A stretch of DNA of 64,000 bases from Nitrospira sp. (GCA_029194665.1 JARFXO010000001.1:806001-870000); one strand, 5' to 3'; positions 35,565 to 44,321 are shown, counted from the first letter of the stretch. Program-made: numbers and translations. Notes: a model not told the origin generated them from the sequence alone.

Positions 35565-38312
35565 ATGCCCAGGGGCACAAGAATCCTCAGATGGCTGAAA
35601 AAAGGAGTGGTCCTGATTTATCTGCTTGGAGTCACTTCAGCATCGGTTGCACAACAAAACTCGATCCAAGACGCGGAGGCACTCGACCAGCAAGCCGGTA
35701 GGCTTTATGGACAGGGCCGTTACAAAGAGGCCATTCCTCTGGTACGGGAGGCCCTGGCGATTCTGGAAAAGGCGCTGGGGCCGGATCATCCGGACAGGTT
35801 AAAGTCGCTCGACCATCTGGCCATGCTCTATCAGGATTCGGGGACTTATGAGGAGGCGGAGCCACTGTATAAGCAGGCACTGGCCATTCGGGAAAAGGCG
35901 TTGGGACCAGAGCATCTGGACACATCGGTGTCGGTCAATCATCTGGCAAGGCTCTATCATGACACCGGAGCCTACGGACAGGCGGAGCCGCTGTACAAGC
36001 GGGCGCTGGCGATCCGGGAGAAAGTGCTGGGGGCCGAGTATCCAGGTACTGCCATGTCGCTTAGCAATCTGGCGGGACTCTATATAGACACGGGAGCCTA
36101 TAGACAGGCGGAGCCGTTGCTGGAGCGAGCCTTGGCGATCCGTGAAAAGGTACTGGGTCCAGAGCATCCGGATACGGCTTATTCTCTCAGCAATTTGGGG
36201 CTGCTCTATTGGAACACCGGAGACAACGGACAAGCGGAGCTGCTGTACAAGCGGGCGCTGGCAATCATGGAAAAGGCACTGGGACCGGAACATCTGGTTA
36301 CGGCTAGATCCCTCAACAATCTGGCGGTGCTCTATGAGGAGACAGGGCGCTTTGAGCAGGCAGAGCCGTTGCTGGAGCGAGCCCTGGCGATCCGTGAAAA
36401 GGCACTGGGACCGGAACATCTGGATACGGCTAGATCCCTCAACAATTTAGCGGTGCTCTATTGGGTGACCGGGGCCTACGGACAGGCGGAGGCACTCCTT
36501 AAGCGGGCACTGGCGATCCAAGAGAAGGTCTTGGGGCCGCAGCACCAGGATACGGCCCGATCGCTCGACATTCTAGCAACCTTGTATTGGGCGACAGGCG
36601 ATCTGGCCAGAACAGGACCATTATATAGAAAGGCACAAGCCATTCACGAAAAAACCCTGGCGACTTTTCTTCTGACCGGATCGGAATCGCGCAAGCAAGC
36701 CTATCTCGCTCAGCTGAGTGGTCAAACATTCATGCGGGTCTCACTCTCGCTTACAACGCCGGACCATCAAGCCAAGGTATTAGGACTCCGGAGTGTGCTG
36801 ATGGTAAAAGGGCGTGTGTTGGATGTCATATCGGACAGTGCTGGACGTCTGCGGCGAAATGCAAAGCCAGAAGATCGGGGTCTATTCGAACAACTCAGCG
36901 AGGTCGCACAGAAATTATCAACTCTGACCCATCAGGCCCTTGGAAATCTTCAGCCCGAGGCTTATCGCCAGGAATTACAAGATCTCATGACTCGGCAGGA
37001 ACAACTCGAAGCGGATCTGTCTAAACGTAGTGCAGAATTTCGGCAGCAGATCGCTCCTATCGCCCTGGCAGCTACCCAGACCGCGATCCCTCAAAAGACA
37101 GCCCTCGTAGAATGGTATTGCTATAAGCCATTTGATCCCAACGCTAAGGATGCGCAATCGAGACTGGGTAAGCCGCGCTATGTGGCCTATGTGCTTAAGC
37201 GAATAGGTGAGCCGGCGGTGATGGATTTTGGTGATGCGGAAGCACTTGACCAGTTAATTAAAGATTTTCGAACGGGACTGGGCGATCCAACAAACACCTA
37301 TGTTCAAGAGTTGGCCAAGGAGTTATACGACAAACTGCTAAGACCCTTACAGCATCACTTAAGCAATATCGATCATCTACTCATTTCACCGGACGGCGCA
37401 TTGAATTTGGTGCCTTTTGCCGCGCTTCTTGATGAAACAGGAGCATACCTAGGCTCAAAGAAAGGAATCACCTACGTTACGAGTGGTCGGGACTTGGTAC
37501 GATATGGGACACCGTCTCTTGGGAAGGGTGATGCAATCATTGTCGCTGATCCGAACTATGGAGAAGTTGCTGGTGAAGTGGCAAAGGTGGAACCTTCCAA
37601 TCATATGAAGCGCTCAGTCGATTTGGATCGTGGTGCGATGAGCTTTACGTCACTGCCTGGAACGGCTGAAGAGGCCAAGACACTCAAAACGTTGCTTAAA
37701 GTTCCTGATGACCATGTGCTGACGCAAGCCAAGGCCACGGAGGAGCGGTTCAAACAGCTTCACGGGCCGCGCATTCTTCACGTGGCCACGCATGGGTTTT
37801 TCCTGAAAGACAGAGAGGTTTCGAACGCAGCGCTCAGACGCAATTTCATTCAAGACATAGCCCCTGTCCCATTAGGTGAGAATCCCTTGCTGCGGTCTGG
37901 GCTGGCTTTGGCCGGGGCTAATCAGCGACGCTCGGGAGAAAAGGATGACGGAATTTTAACTGCAGCGGAGGTCGCACAGATGGACCTCCGTGGGACCCAG
38001 CTCGTGGTGCTTTCGGCTTGTGAGACCGGTGTAGGCGATGTGCAGAACGGCGAAGGAGTCTACGGGCTGCGGCGAGCACTTGTGCTTGCTGGGGCAGAAT
38101 CCCAAGTCACATCGCTCTGGAAAGTGGCAGATGAGGCGACGAAGGATCTCATGGTGGACTACTACCAGCGACTCTTGAAAGGCGAGGGCCGCTCGGAGGC
38201 TTTGCGCAATGCGCAATTGGCCATGCTGAAGAGCAAGGATCGATCGCACCCCTATTACTGGGCGGCGTTTGTTCCCATTGGCAACTGGACGCCGCTGACG
38301 AAAAGTCGGTAG
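35565..38312 (+). CDS. Exported TPR-CHAT (caspase-like) protein
   Basis: A 915-residue protein from ATG 35565, with AGGAGG five bases upstream. A signal peptide (GVVLIYLLGVTSASVAQQ) is followed by eight 42-residue TPRs of the kinesin-light-chain kind (consensus LNNLAVLYxxTGxYxQAEPL, then ALAIREKxLGPEHxDTARS), a linker helix region, and a C-terminal CHAT domain. The CHAT cysteine-protease dyad is present: H743 in HVATHGFF and C819 in LSACETGVGD. CHAT proteases are caspase relatives and TPRs bind partners that may gate them. The signal peptide would send it outside the cytoplasm, unlike the cytosolic TPR-CHAT of type III-E CRISPR. It heads a block with TIR and Ig-like proteins. Confidence 0.85.
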   Translation: MPRGTRILRWLKKGVVLIYLLGVTSASVAQQNSIQDAEALDQQAGRLYGQGRYKEAIPLVREALAILEKALGPDHPDRLKSLDHLAMLYQDSGTYEEAEPLYKQALAIREKALGPEHLDTSVSVNHLARLYHDTGAYGQAEPLYKRALAIREKVLGAEYPGTAMSLSNLAGLYIDTGAYRQAEPLLERALAIREKVLGPEHPDTAYSLSNLGLLYWNTGDNGQAELLYKRALAIMEKALGPEHLVTARSLNNLAVLYEETGRFEQAEPLLERALAIREKALGPEHLDTARSLNNLAVLYWVTGAYGQAEALLKRALAIQEKVLGPQHQDTARSLDILATLYWATGDLARTGPLYRKAQAIHEKTLATFLLTGSESRKQAYLAQLSGQTFMRVSLSLTTPDHQAKVLGLRSVLMVKGRVLDVISDSAGRLRRNAKPEDRGLFEQLSEVAQKLSTLTHQALGNLQPEAYRQELQDLMTRQEQLEADLSKRSAEFRQQIAPIALAATQTAIPQKTALVEWYCYKPFDPNAKDAQSRLGKPRYVAYVLKRIGEPAVMDFGDAEALDQLIKDFRTGLGDPTNTYVQELAKELYDKLLRPLQHHLSNIDHLLISPDGALNLVPFAALLDETGAYLGSKKGITYVTSGRDLVRYGTPSLGKGDAIIVADPNYGEVAGEVAKVEPSNHMKRSVDLDRGAMSFTSLPGTAEEAKTLKTLLKVPDDHVLTQAKATEERFKQLHGPRILHVATHGFFLKDREVSNAALRRNFIQDIAPVPLGENPLLRSGLALAGANQRRSGEKDDGILTAAEVAQMDLRGTQLVVLSACETGVGDVQNGEGVYGLRRALVLAGAESQVTSLWKVADEATKDLMVDYYQRLLKGEGRSEALRNAQLAMLKSKDRSHPYYWAAFVPIGNWTPLTKSR
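35682..36660 (+). repeat. 126-bp in-gene tandem repeats (TPR units)
   Basis: About eight 126-bp units encode the TPRs. Neighbouring units share long runs of identical bases (for example GGAGCGAGCC and GGCGATCCGTGAAAAGG recur), so they appear recently expanded and prone to unequal recombination. Confidence 0.75.
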
Positions 38313-38341
38313 TGGAGTGTTCGGAAAATTCGTATCATAAT

Positions 38342-38420
38342 CCGTTCGCCCTGAGACCTGTCGAAGGGCGTGTGAATTTATGCAGTTCCGTTCATGGTTC
38401 GACATGCTCACCACGAACGT
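38342..38420. repeat. Second copy of the dispersed hairpin repeat
   Basis: CGTTCGCCCTGAGACCTGTC near 38343 and GGTTCGACATGCTCACCACG near 38397 form an imperfect inverted pair of the same type as the inner unit at 34283-34366, in the opposite arm order. It lies in the gap between the TPR-CHAT and TIR genes and could act as a terminator or processing site. Confidence 0.6.
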
Positions 38421-38462
38421 ATTCTGGGACTCTCTGCATTAGAGATAAGCAAGGCTATACCC

Positions 38463-39173
38463 ATGGCCGGTATCTTCATTAGTTATCGCCAAGCGGATGC
38501 GAAAGCCTGGGCGATCGGTTTACGCGATGATCTTGCCAAGGCGTTTGGTGACGATCAAGTTTTCCTCGACAAGGATGCCCTTGGTCCGGGGAACTGGCGG
38601 GACCAGTTGCAGCGGGCGCTGGCTAAATGCACGGTCGTTCTCGTGGTGATCGGGCGTCAGTGGTTGACCACTGCCGATGAGCAGCAACGGCCTCGGATCG
38701 GTTTGCCTGATGATGTGCATCGCCAAGAAATTGCCCTTGCCTTAAGTCATCGAGGCGTGACGGTTATTCCTGTCCTGGTCGATGATGCCGCAATGCCGAA
38801 AGGTGAACAGCTCTCGGAGGACATTCGCGTCCTAACCGATCAGCAGGCCTACAAGGTTGGCGATACCAAGGCCCGCCGTAAGGCGGATCTGGAGGTGCTG
38901 ATCAAGGGCATTGAATCAGTCGGTGGGCTCACTGCAAAGTCGGATGTGGCGGAAGGTGAGTCGGACAAGGGACAGTCCCCTTGGTACAAGTTGGATTACT
39001 CTGCGGTCGGAATTGCGTTTGTGCTCACGGTGGTCTTGGCCATGATCGGGTACAGTTCAGGAGGGTTTACCGAGAAAGAAATTCCTGTCCTGCTCGTCAT
39101 TTCCTATGGCCTCGCGCTCGGCGGCAAACGGATCTGGCGTCTCATCAGTAATCGGCGAAAGAGAGTGGCATGA
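38463..39173 (+). CDS. TIR-domain protein with C-terminal membrane anchor
   Basis: A 236-residue protein starting MAGIFISYRQADAKAW. The TIR domain (residues 1-140) has the box-1 strand GIFISYR, DQVFLDKDALGPGNWRDQL, and the region VHRQEIALAL whose E89 is a candidate NADase glutamate. Two membrane helices follow (VGIAFVLTVVLAMIGYSSG and PVLLVISYGLALGG), leaving a short basic tail. TIR domains either cleave NAD+ or act as adaptors in immune signalling. It overlaps the next gene by ATGA. Start at 38463 is the natural family start; the frame is open upstream but runs through the repeat. Confidence 0.8.
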   Translation: MAGIFISYRQADAKAWAIGLRDDLAKAFGDDQVFLDKDALGPGNWRDQLQRALAKCTVVLVVIGRQWLTTADEQQRPRIGLPDDVHRQEIALALSHRGVTVIPVLVDDAAMPKGEQLSEDIRVLTDQQAYKVGDTKARRKADLEVLIKGIESVGGLTAKSDVAEGESDKGQSPWYKLDYSAVGIAFVLTVVLAMIGYSSGGFTEKEIPVLLVISYGLALGGKRIWRLISNRRKRVA

Positions 39174-40207
39174 GGTGGCGGTTGTGCTGGAGGATTCTTG
39201 GAGGTCTGTCGCTTCTCGTCGTCCTTCTGGTTTCTGCAACAGCGTCAGCCCAGACTGACACCCAGAACGATGCAATGGATCTTATCTGCCTCACGGATCG
39301 TCCTACGATCGTTGAGGGAGAGAGCACCAGGCTGCAAGTGGTCGTTGGGACTCAGGATGGCAATCCGACTGCACGAGCGGTCTCATTTCAATGGCAAGTT
39401 AGCGATGGAACTGTCCAAGGCAGTGGTCCAGAGGTTGAATGGAATCTGAGCAAGGTCCGTATCAAGTCCGGCGAGTCGCATACAAAGGTGACGGCGACGG
39501 TCAAGGCGATGACGGCAGGCTGTACAGTAGAGGTGTTCATTGGCAAAAAGGAGCCAGCAGGTGGAGAGGACTCAACTGAGGGGACCCGCGGTGGACTGAT
39601 TACTGCCCGACGGTATCTATTGCCCAATCAAGAGGAAAAACCCAACTACGGTCTCTACAGCTACTTGCTTCTGAGTGCGGAGCCGCAAGGTGAAAAGGAA
39701 ACGGGGCGCGCTCTCCAGACGCTGGAGGCCTGCTTGCGGGTCATGCGCCAACTCGACAAGCTCGGTCGGTACGTCCGTCCGAGCCAGCTGAATGCGACGC
39801 ATATCCCGGTGACAGACCTGCCAAAGGGGAAGGAAGCCGATCCAGACTTCGCGAAGAAGGTGTTAGCTGTCTACGATTTTGATAGAGCAAAAGTACTGTT
39901 GAATAAATTCGAGAAAAGCTATGACCGAGGCCCCTACCTGATTTCAGTGAAACCTCCACTCACTCAAGCGCCTGAACCTGTTCCGGTCCATATCCTTCAA
40001 GACTTCACGGACGTCTCCCCCAGACTGGCAGCTAGAGTCGTGAGGGATTTTGAATATCTCGCCGCTCAGGAACGCACCTGGAGTGAGCAGGCAATGCGCA
40101 AGTTGCCCTCCAAGCTCCGGAACTACCTCGCAGTCGCGAGCGAGGTGACACCGGAGATCGCTGGCAGCCTGAAAACAATGATTCAGTTCATCAAGCTGGG
40201 TGAGTAG
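39170..40207 (+). CDS. Exported Ig-like protein of the TPR-CHAT/TIR block
   Basis: A 345-residue protein with a signal peptide (ILGGLSLLVVLLVSATASA-QT). Residues ~35-125 fold as a PKD/Ig-like domain (PTIVEGESTRLQVVVGTQDG, then VSFQWQVSDGTVQ), with two Cys that could pair. The C-terminal two-thirds is helical and unlike any family I know (LQTLEACLRVMRQLDKLG, ARVVRDFEYLAAQERTWSEQ). It is translationally coupled to the TIR gene. It may be the extracytoplasmic sensor or a substrate of the CHAT protease; both are guesses. Confidence 0.65.
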   Translation: MRWRLCWRILGGLSLLVVLLVSATASAQTDTQNDAMDLICLTDRPTIVEGESTRLQVVVGTQDGNPTARAVSFQWQVSDGTVQGSGPEVEWNLSKVRIKSGESHTKVTATVKAMTAGCTVEVFIGKKEPAGGEDSTEGTRGGLITARRYLLPNQEEKPNYGLYSYLLLSAEPQGEKETGRALQTLEACLRVMRQLDKLGRYVRPSQLNATHIPVTDLPKGKEADPDFAKKVLAVYDFDRAKVLLNKFEKSYDRGPYLISVKPPLTQAPEPVPVHILQDFTDVSPRLAARVVRDFEYLAAQERTWSEQAMRKLPSKLRNYLAVASEVTPEIAGSLKTMIQFIKLGE

Positions 40208-40261
40208 TCTGTGTTGTCAGCTAAGCTCAGGCCCTAATCCTGCGATATGGGTGGGAACGGT

Positions 40262-40621
40262 TTACGTCTTCGGCAGCTCGTCTTGGGGAACGATCAACGC
40301 CTGTCCTGCTGTAACGGAGGCTTGGTCGACTACCCGTTTGAGTCGTTCATGTTCGGTCGGTTCCATCGCGAGAAACTCCATGCCGATGCCCTGTGAACCG
40401 GCCCATCGGACGGTCGCTTTAATGACGTGGATTGGTGGGGATCCGTTTTCCAGTTGAAGAAACAGTTCCACCTGCATGCCGGTGAAGGGGCGGATCGTGC
40501 TCTCTAGCCGACAGCCCTTCAGCGACAGGTCCTTGACCGAAGCGTTGTATCGAAGTTTGTCTCTCTGAACCAACGTGCTTGAAATTGCAACAGGAAAGCG
40601 GGGGAATTTCCGAACAACCAT
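40262..40621 (-). CDS. PilZ-domain protein (cyclic-di-GMP receptor candidate)
   Basis: A 119-residue single-domain protein. The c-di-GMP-binding pattern is visible: RKFPRFPV (RxxxR) at the N-terminus and DLSLKGCRLES (D/NxSxxG) ~30 residues later. The ATG at 40621 has AAGGA upstream. It probably binds c-di-GMP and controls an unknown partner. Convergent with the block above. Confidence 0.75.
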   Translation of the reverse strand: MVVRKFPRFPVAISSTLVQRDKLRYNASVKDLSLKGCRLESTIRPFTGMQVELFLQLENGSPPIHVIKATVRWAGSQGIGMEFLAMEPTEHERLKRVVDQASVTAGQALIVPQDELPKT

Positions 40622-40804
40622 CGTGCATCCTTGTGTTGTGGGATGTGGGCTCACTGACTGCCGAGCCGACCACCGTTGTAGGTCATGAGCTACTCGGTAG
40701 CAGGCTATGTGGCAGGTGGAGACTTGTCAACGAAAAGACTGATCTGAGCAGGAATGGCTGAGTTCAGAACTAACGGATTGTTGCCGGCTACTTCATCTGG
40801 AACG

Positions 40805-41275
40805 TTACCAGCGATAACCCCAATACCCGTAATGTCGGTGGCCCCAAAATGGACCATAGTAGGGTGAGGCATAAATCCCAGCGCTACCAAATTGGAGTCC
40901 GAACCCAAGGCCGAGGGGATAGCCATAGGAGTAAGGATAGGAATATGGAATTGGGACAATGCTCGTGGAGGGGCGCTCCGCAAGTTGGCGCTGCAGATCA
41001 GCTGTCGTGGTCGCTTGCCGATCGAGCTGGCTTTTGAGTTGACCGACGGTCCCCTCTTGAGATTGAAGCTTCCCCTCGAGCTCCGCAATCTTCTTCTGTT
41101 GCGCTTCCATGAAGGCGTTCACGCAACGGATCTGCGCGTCGCCCGTGTAATTCGAACATTCCCATGGTACTTGGAGGGTTTCAGCTAGGGAGGGAAAGGG
41201 GGAAAGTGCGCAGACCAAGCTTCCAACCACAACCAAGCCTTGCAATAGCCGCTCTCGAAAGATCTCCACCTTCAT
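40805..41275 (-). CDS. Exported coiled-coil protein with Tyr/Gly-rich tail
   Basis: A 156-residue protein with a signal peptide (VVVGSLVCALSPFPSLAET), a Cys pair, then a coiled coil (AQQKKIAELEGKLQSQEGTV, GQLKSQLDRQ). The tail is rich in Tyr, Gly, Pro and His (SYPYSYGYPLGLGFGLQFG, HRHYGYWGYRW), suggesting an unstructured or surface-associated segment. No family recognised; likely envelope-located. Confidence 0.6.
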   Translation of the reverse strand: MKVEIFRERLLQGLVVVGSLVCALSPFPSLAETLQVPWECSNYTGDAQIRCVNAFMEAQQKKIAELEGKLQSQEGTVGQLKSQLDRQATTTADLQRQLAERPSTSIVPIPYSYPYSYGYPLGLGFGLQFGSAGIYASPYYGPFWGHRHYGYWGYRW

Positions 41276-41411
41276 AGTTCCCTCATGAGCTACCTAGAGG
41301 CTACCACGAGAATTGTTCCTTGGCCAGATAGTCCGTCGACGCTTGAGCATAGGTTCCTTTACTCAAGAGGGTGATGGGTGCATTTGATTTTGAAGGGGAG
41401 GGACTCCTACA

Positions 41412-42176
41412 ATGTCGTGGTCGAGAGACGGTGATCATAGGGCTCGGTGCATGCCTGCAAGACGACCTCCCAACAAGAAAAAGCCCGGCAAGACCGGTCT
41501 ACCCGACCGGTCTGCGAAGCGCCGATTCCAACTGCGTCTCCTGAAGTGGTATGAGGAATATGGCCGTGACTTGCCCTGGAGAAAGACGTCTGATCCTTAC
41601 CATATTCTTGTTTCTGAAGTGATGCTCCAGCAGACTCAAGTCGATCGGGTGATCCCCAAGTACCACGAGTTTCTGGAACGCTATCCAAGTTTCGAAGACT
41701 TGGCGGAAGCTCCGGTCGCTGATGTCAAGAAGACGTGGTATCCCCTTGGGTACAACATTCGCCCGGAGCGGCTCCACGGGATCGCTTGCGAAACGGTGGA
41801 ACGGTACGGAGGGAAGTTACCCAATGACGCTGACGAGTTGCTCTCATTCAAAGGGATCGGGCGTTATACTGCCGGGGCTATTCGCTCCTTCGCCTTCAAT
41901 GAAGATGCGCCCATTTTGGACACGAACGTGATCCGTGTCTTACACAGGGTGTTTGTCGCTGAGGGTGATCCCAAAGCACAGAAGACGATGCTCTGGGAAT
42001 TATCAGAAACCTTGATCCCGTCGGGGAAAGGGTACGACTTCAACCAGGCTCTCATGGACTTTGGAGCGACGGTCTGCACGGCGCGTGATCCTTATTGTCT
42101 GCTTTGTCCAATGAAGTCGTTCTGCAAGACGTATCCGTTCAAGGCGACGCCTCGGGAAAGGATCGGCCGATTATGA
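41412..42176 (+). CDS. mutY: A/G-specific adenine DNA glycosylase MutY (short form)
   Basis: A 254-residue DNA repair glycosylase that removes adenine opposite 8-oxoguanine. The helix-hairpin-helix catalytic core is complete: E69 in SEVMLQQTQV, FKGIGRYTAGAI, and D170 in ILDTNVIRVL. The [4Fe-4S] cluster ligands C222, C229, C232 and C238 keep the x6-x2-x5 spacing. The protein stops just after the cluster, so the C-terminal Nudix-like 8-oxoG-recognition domain of longer MutY proteins is missing. A Nudix protein is encoded next with an ATGA overlap. Start at 41412 has GGGGAGGGA upstream. Confidence 0.88.
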   Translation: MSWSRDGDHRARCMPARRPPNKKKPGKTGLPDRSAKRRFQLRLLKWYEEYGRDLPWRKTSDPYHILVSEVMLQQTQVDRVIPKYHEFLERYPSFEDLAEAPVADVKKTWYPLGYNIRPERLHGIACETVERYGGKLPNDADELLSFKGIGRYTAGAIRSFAFNEDAPILDTNVIRVLHRVFVAEGDPKAQKTMLWELSETLIPSGKGYDFNQALMDFGATVCTARDPYCLLCPMKSFCKTYPFKATPRERIGRL

Positions 42177-42577
42177 AAGTCATCGAAGTGGCAGCGGGCC
42201 TCATCCACCGTGACGGTCGTTATTTGATTGCCCGTCGAAAGCCCGGCGGTCACTTAGCCGGTTTCTGGGAGTTCCCTGGCGGAAAACGAGAACCGGGAGA
42301 ATCGTTAACAGACTGTTTGCAACGGGAGCTGTTTGAAGAGCTGAGCATTCGCGTCGACCTTGTTATTCCGTACCGGATCATCCAGCATGATTATCTCGAT
42401 CGCATCATAGAGTTGCATTTTATTCGATGTGCTATTGGACAGGGGGAGCCGCTGCCTATCGGCTGTGAAGAAATCCGATGGGTGTACCCCGAAGATCTTA
42501 CGCATTTTAAGTTCCCGCCGGCAGACTACGCGATTATCGAAGCCTTACGACGCGAGGCGCTCGGAGTTTCACGATGA
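42173..42577 (+). CDS. mutT: Nudix hydrolase, MutT family (8-oxo-dGTP diphosphatase)
   Basis: A 134-residue protein with a complete Nudix box, residues 37-59 (G-x5-E-x7-RELFEE-x-S-I). AGFWEFPGGKREPGES is typical of MutT. It should hydrolyse 8-oxo-dGTP. It overlaps mutY by four bases and the exonuclease gene by four, giving a three-gene DNA-repair unit. An active Nudix box shows it is not merely the detached MutY C-terminal domain, although it might also aid MutY. Confidence 0.85.
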   Translation: MKVIEVAAGLIHRDGRYLIARRKPGGHLAGFWEFPGGKREPGESLTDCLQRELFEELSIRVDLVIPYRIIQHDYLDRIIELHFIRCAIGQGEPLPIGCEEIRWVYPEDLTHFKFPPADYAIIEALRREALGVSR

Positions 42578-43290
42578 AGGTGGTGCTCGACATTGAAACC
42601 GTCCAGGCCACGCGCGATGAATGGGCCCGCCTATTGGGGAAGCCTCAGGCAAACGAATCGTCCTATCCGCCAGAAGGGGGCTTCGATCTCTTTGCGGCAG
42701 GAGCCGCTGAAGAGCAACGTCGTGCGGAGGACGAGTCCTACGCGAAGTCAGCGTTCGATGGGACCTTCAGCCGCATCGTCTGTATCGGTATGCTGGAGTT
42801 TTCCGATCAGCTGGAAGCGCGCAGCGCCGTCGCCTGGTTTGGGGCGAACGAACGGGAGCTGCTCCGTCAATTTTGGGCGAGATTGGCCCAGGACCGTCCT
42901 GCCTTGTACATCACGCATAACGGGCTTGGCTTTGATCTCCCTTTTATCAAGAAGCGGTCCACCATCAATCAAGTGAAACCAAGCCTCGACATCAACCTCG
43001 CAAAATTCCGTACCGAACCGGTCTATGACACGATGGCCGTCTGGAGTAATTGGGACATGAGGGGTTGGGTCAAGCTCGATGTATTGGCCCGCGCATTACA
43101 GGTCGACACGAAGTCGGGCAGTGGAGAACAAGTCGCCGAAATGTGGGAGAAGAGACAAGGTCGCGAGCTTGCACAATACTGTCTGCAAGATACCTATGTG
43201 ACCTATGCCTGCTATTGTCGCATGAACTTTCGTCAGCCGCTGTCCAGGGAGGTTGTGCTGCTGCAGCCTGAGCTCTACGATGTCGGTTGA
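42574..43290 (+). CDS. PolB-like 3'-5' exonuclease (RNase H-like fold)
   Basis: A 238-residue protein of the predicted 3'-5' exonuclease family related to the exonuclease domain of DNA polymerase B. DEDD residues: D6 and E8 in MKVVLDIET, Asp in THNGLGFDLPFI, and Asp in YCLQDTYVTY. No polymerase domain is attached. Coupling to mutY-mutT by ATGA suggests a role in DNA repair or proofreading. The biochemical substrate is not established by the sequence. Confidence 0.8.
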   Translation: MKVVLDIETVQATRDEWARLLGKPQANESSYPPEGGFDLFAAGAAEEQRRAEDESYAKSAFDGTFSRIVCIGMLEFSDQLEARSAVAWFGANERELLRQFWARLAQDRPALYITHNGLGFDLPFIKKRSTINQVKPSLDINLAKFRTEPVYDTMAVWSNWDMRGWVKLDVLARALQVDTKSGSGEQVAEMWEKRQGRELAQYCLQDTYVTYACYCRMNFRQPLSREVVLLQPELYDVG

Positions 43291-43306
43291 TCGATAGTCG
43301 ATCAAC
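43286..43306. terminator. 9-bp perfect hairpin between convergent genes
   Basis: GTTGATCGA at 43286-43294, loop TAG, and TCGATCAAC at 43298-43306. The stop codons of both convergent genes lie in its arms. It could terminate transcription from both sides, but there is no T-tract. Confidence 0.4.
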
Positions 43307-44321
43307 GGGTTGGATAGGCTTGCGCCGATTTCTTTTTCAGGGCTGAACGGGCGGCTGTCTTGTTGGCCTTTAAGGCTTTCAACTCTTCCGTCCGTTGACG
43401 GAGCTCCTTTTTCATCCACGTGGTTTCCTTCTTCAGCATCGCAATCTCAGAGTCTTTGAGCTTGCTGGCCTCGCGCGCTTCTCGGAGCTCATCCATTTTC
43501 CTGTTGAGGAGTTCATCGGTACTCAATGGAGGAATTTCTGAATCAGTCCGGGGATAGGTAGTGACTGGAAACTCTTGAGTGCCCAGCTGGGCGGAAGCGT
43601 CCTGCGACGACGCTGTTTCCATGGCCGATGCACGTTGCGTCCGTGCGGCGGTTGGTGTCATCGGAGCAGTCTGTGATGCAGAAGCAGAGACAGGTTTCTG
43701 CATCCCCGCTGCAAGAGGCGACCCCTGCGTCGGTCCATTGGCGAGGACTTGATAATCGATCACCATGGTCATCGCTCCGCTTCCCAGGGCGACGAAGGAA
43801 GGAGCTTTTTCAAGACGAGCGACGGAATTAGGAATGAATCCAGATACCGTCCTGTTTTGAGTAGGGGCAATTGTCAGATAAATCGACCCTTTATACATGT
43901 AGAGGGTGCCCGCTGTGGGTTCAGCGCCTGACCCTGCCGATGGAGACACCTTGAAACCGACAATCTGCTCCGGTTTCGCTTGCGATAAACCTTGGGCTAG
44001 CAGGGGAGCAAGGAACTCGGCGTCTTCATCGCTGAACACTCTCATCGGCTTGCTGCCACTGGCGGGCATGTTACCTTTCATTTTCTGGACGTCGTCGGTT
44101 ACAACGCCTTTGACTATTTTCAGCATCGTCATCTGGTCGATGGTGGCTGGATGGCTGGCTTCAAATGACCAATCGGCGATTTCCTTGAGATAGACGGAGC
44201 CGTTGGCGTTCTTGTGGAGCTTTGCCTCTCCGGAAAACATCGAGCATCCCGCCACGACTAGGCTGAGAGATATCAAGGCACCGATATAATGGGTACTGCT
44301 GACATTGAAATAGGCTTGCAT
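43302..44321 (-). CDS. Lipoprotein with C-terminal coiled coil
   Basis: A 339-residue protein with a lipobox VVAGC after a hydrophobic stretch (IGALISLSLVVAGC). Residues ~30-180 are an alpha/beta domain (SVYLKEIADWSFEASHPATI, FSDEDAEFLAPLLAQGL), then a Ser/Thr/Ala/Gln-rich linker, then a coiled coil (DELREAREASKLKDSEIAML) and a basic end. GAGGAG lies upstream of ATG 44321. The N-terminal domain resembles lipoproteins of the type VI / SrfA-like kind only vaguely; I do not assign a family. Confidence 0.7.
   Translation of the reverse strand: MQAYFNVSSTHYIGALISLSLVVAGCSMFSGEAKLHKNANGSVYLKEIADWSFEASHPATIDQMTMLKIVKGVVTDDVQKMKGNMPASGSKPMRVFSDEDAEFLAPLLAQGLSQAKPEQIVGFKVSPSAGSGAEPTAGTLYMYKGSIYLTIAPTQNRTVSGFIPNSVARLEKAPSFVALGSGAMTMVIDYQVLANGPTQGSPLAAGMQKPVSASASQTAPMTPTAARTQRASAMETASSQDASAQLGTQEFPVTTYPRTDSEIPPLSTDELLNRKMDELREAREASKLKDSEIAMLKKETTWMKKELRQRTEELKALKANKTAARSALKKKSAQAYPTR

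Noticed and set aside
35682-36660. Regular repeats that could look like a CRISPR or minisatellite array
   Set aside because: The 126-bp units are coding TPRs, without unique spacers, and stay in frame.
35565-38312. TPR-CHAT as part of a type III-E CRISPR (Craspase) system
   Set aside because: No Cas proteins or CRISPR array are near and the protein carries a signal peptide.
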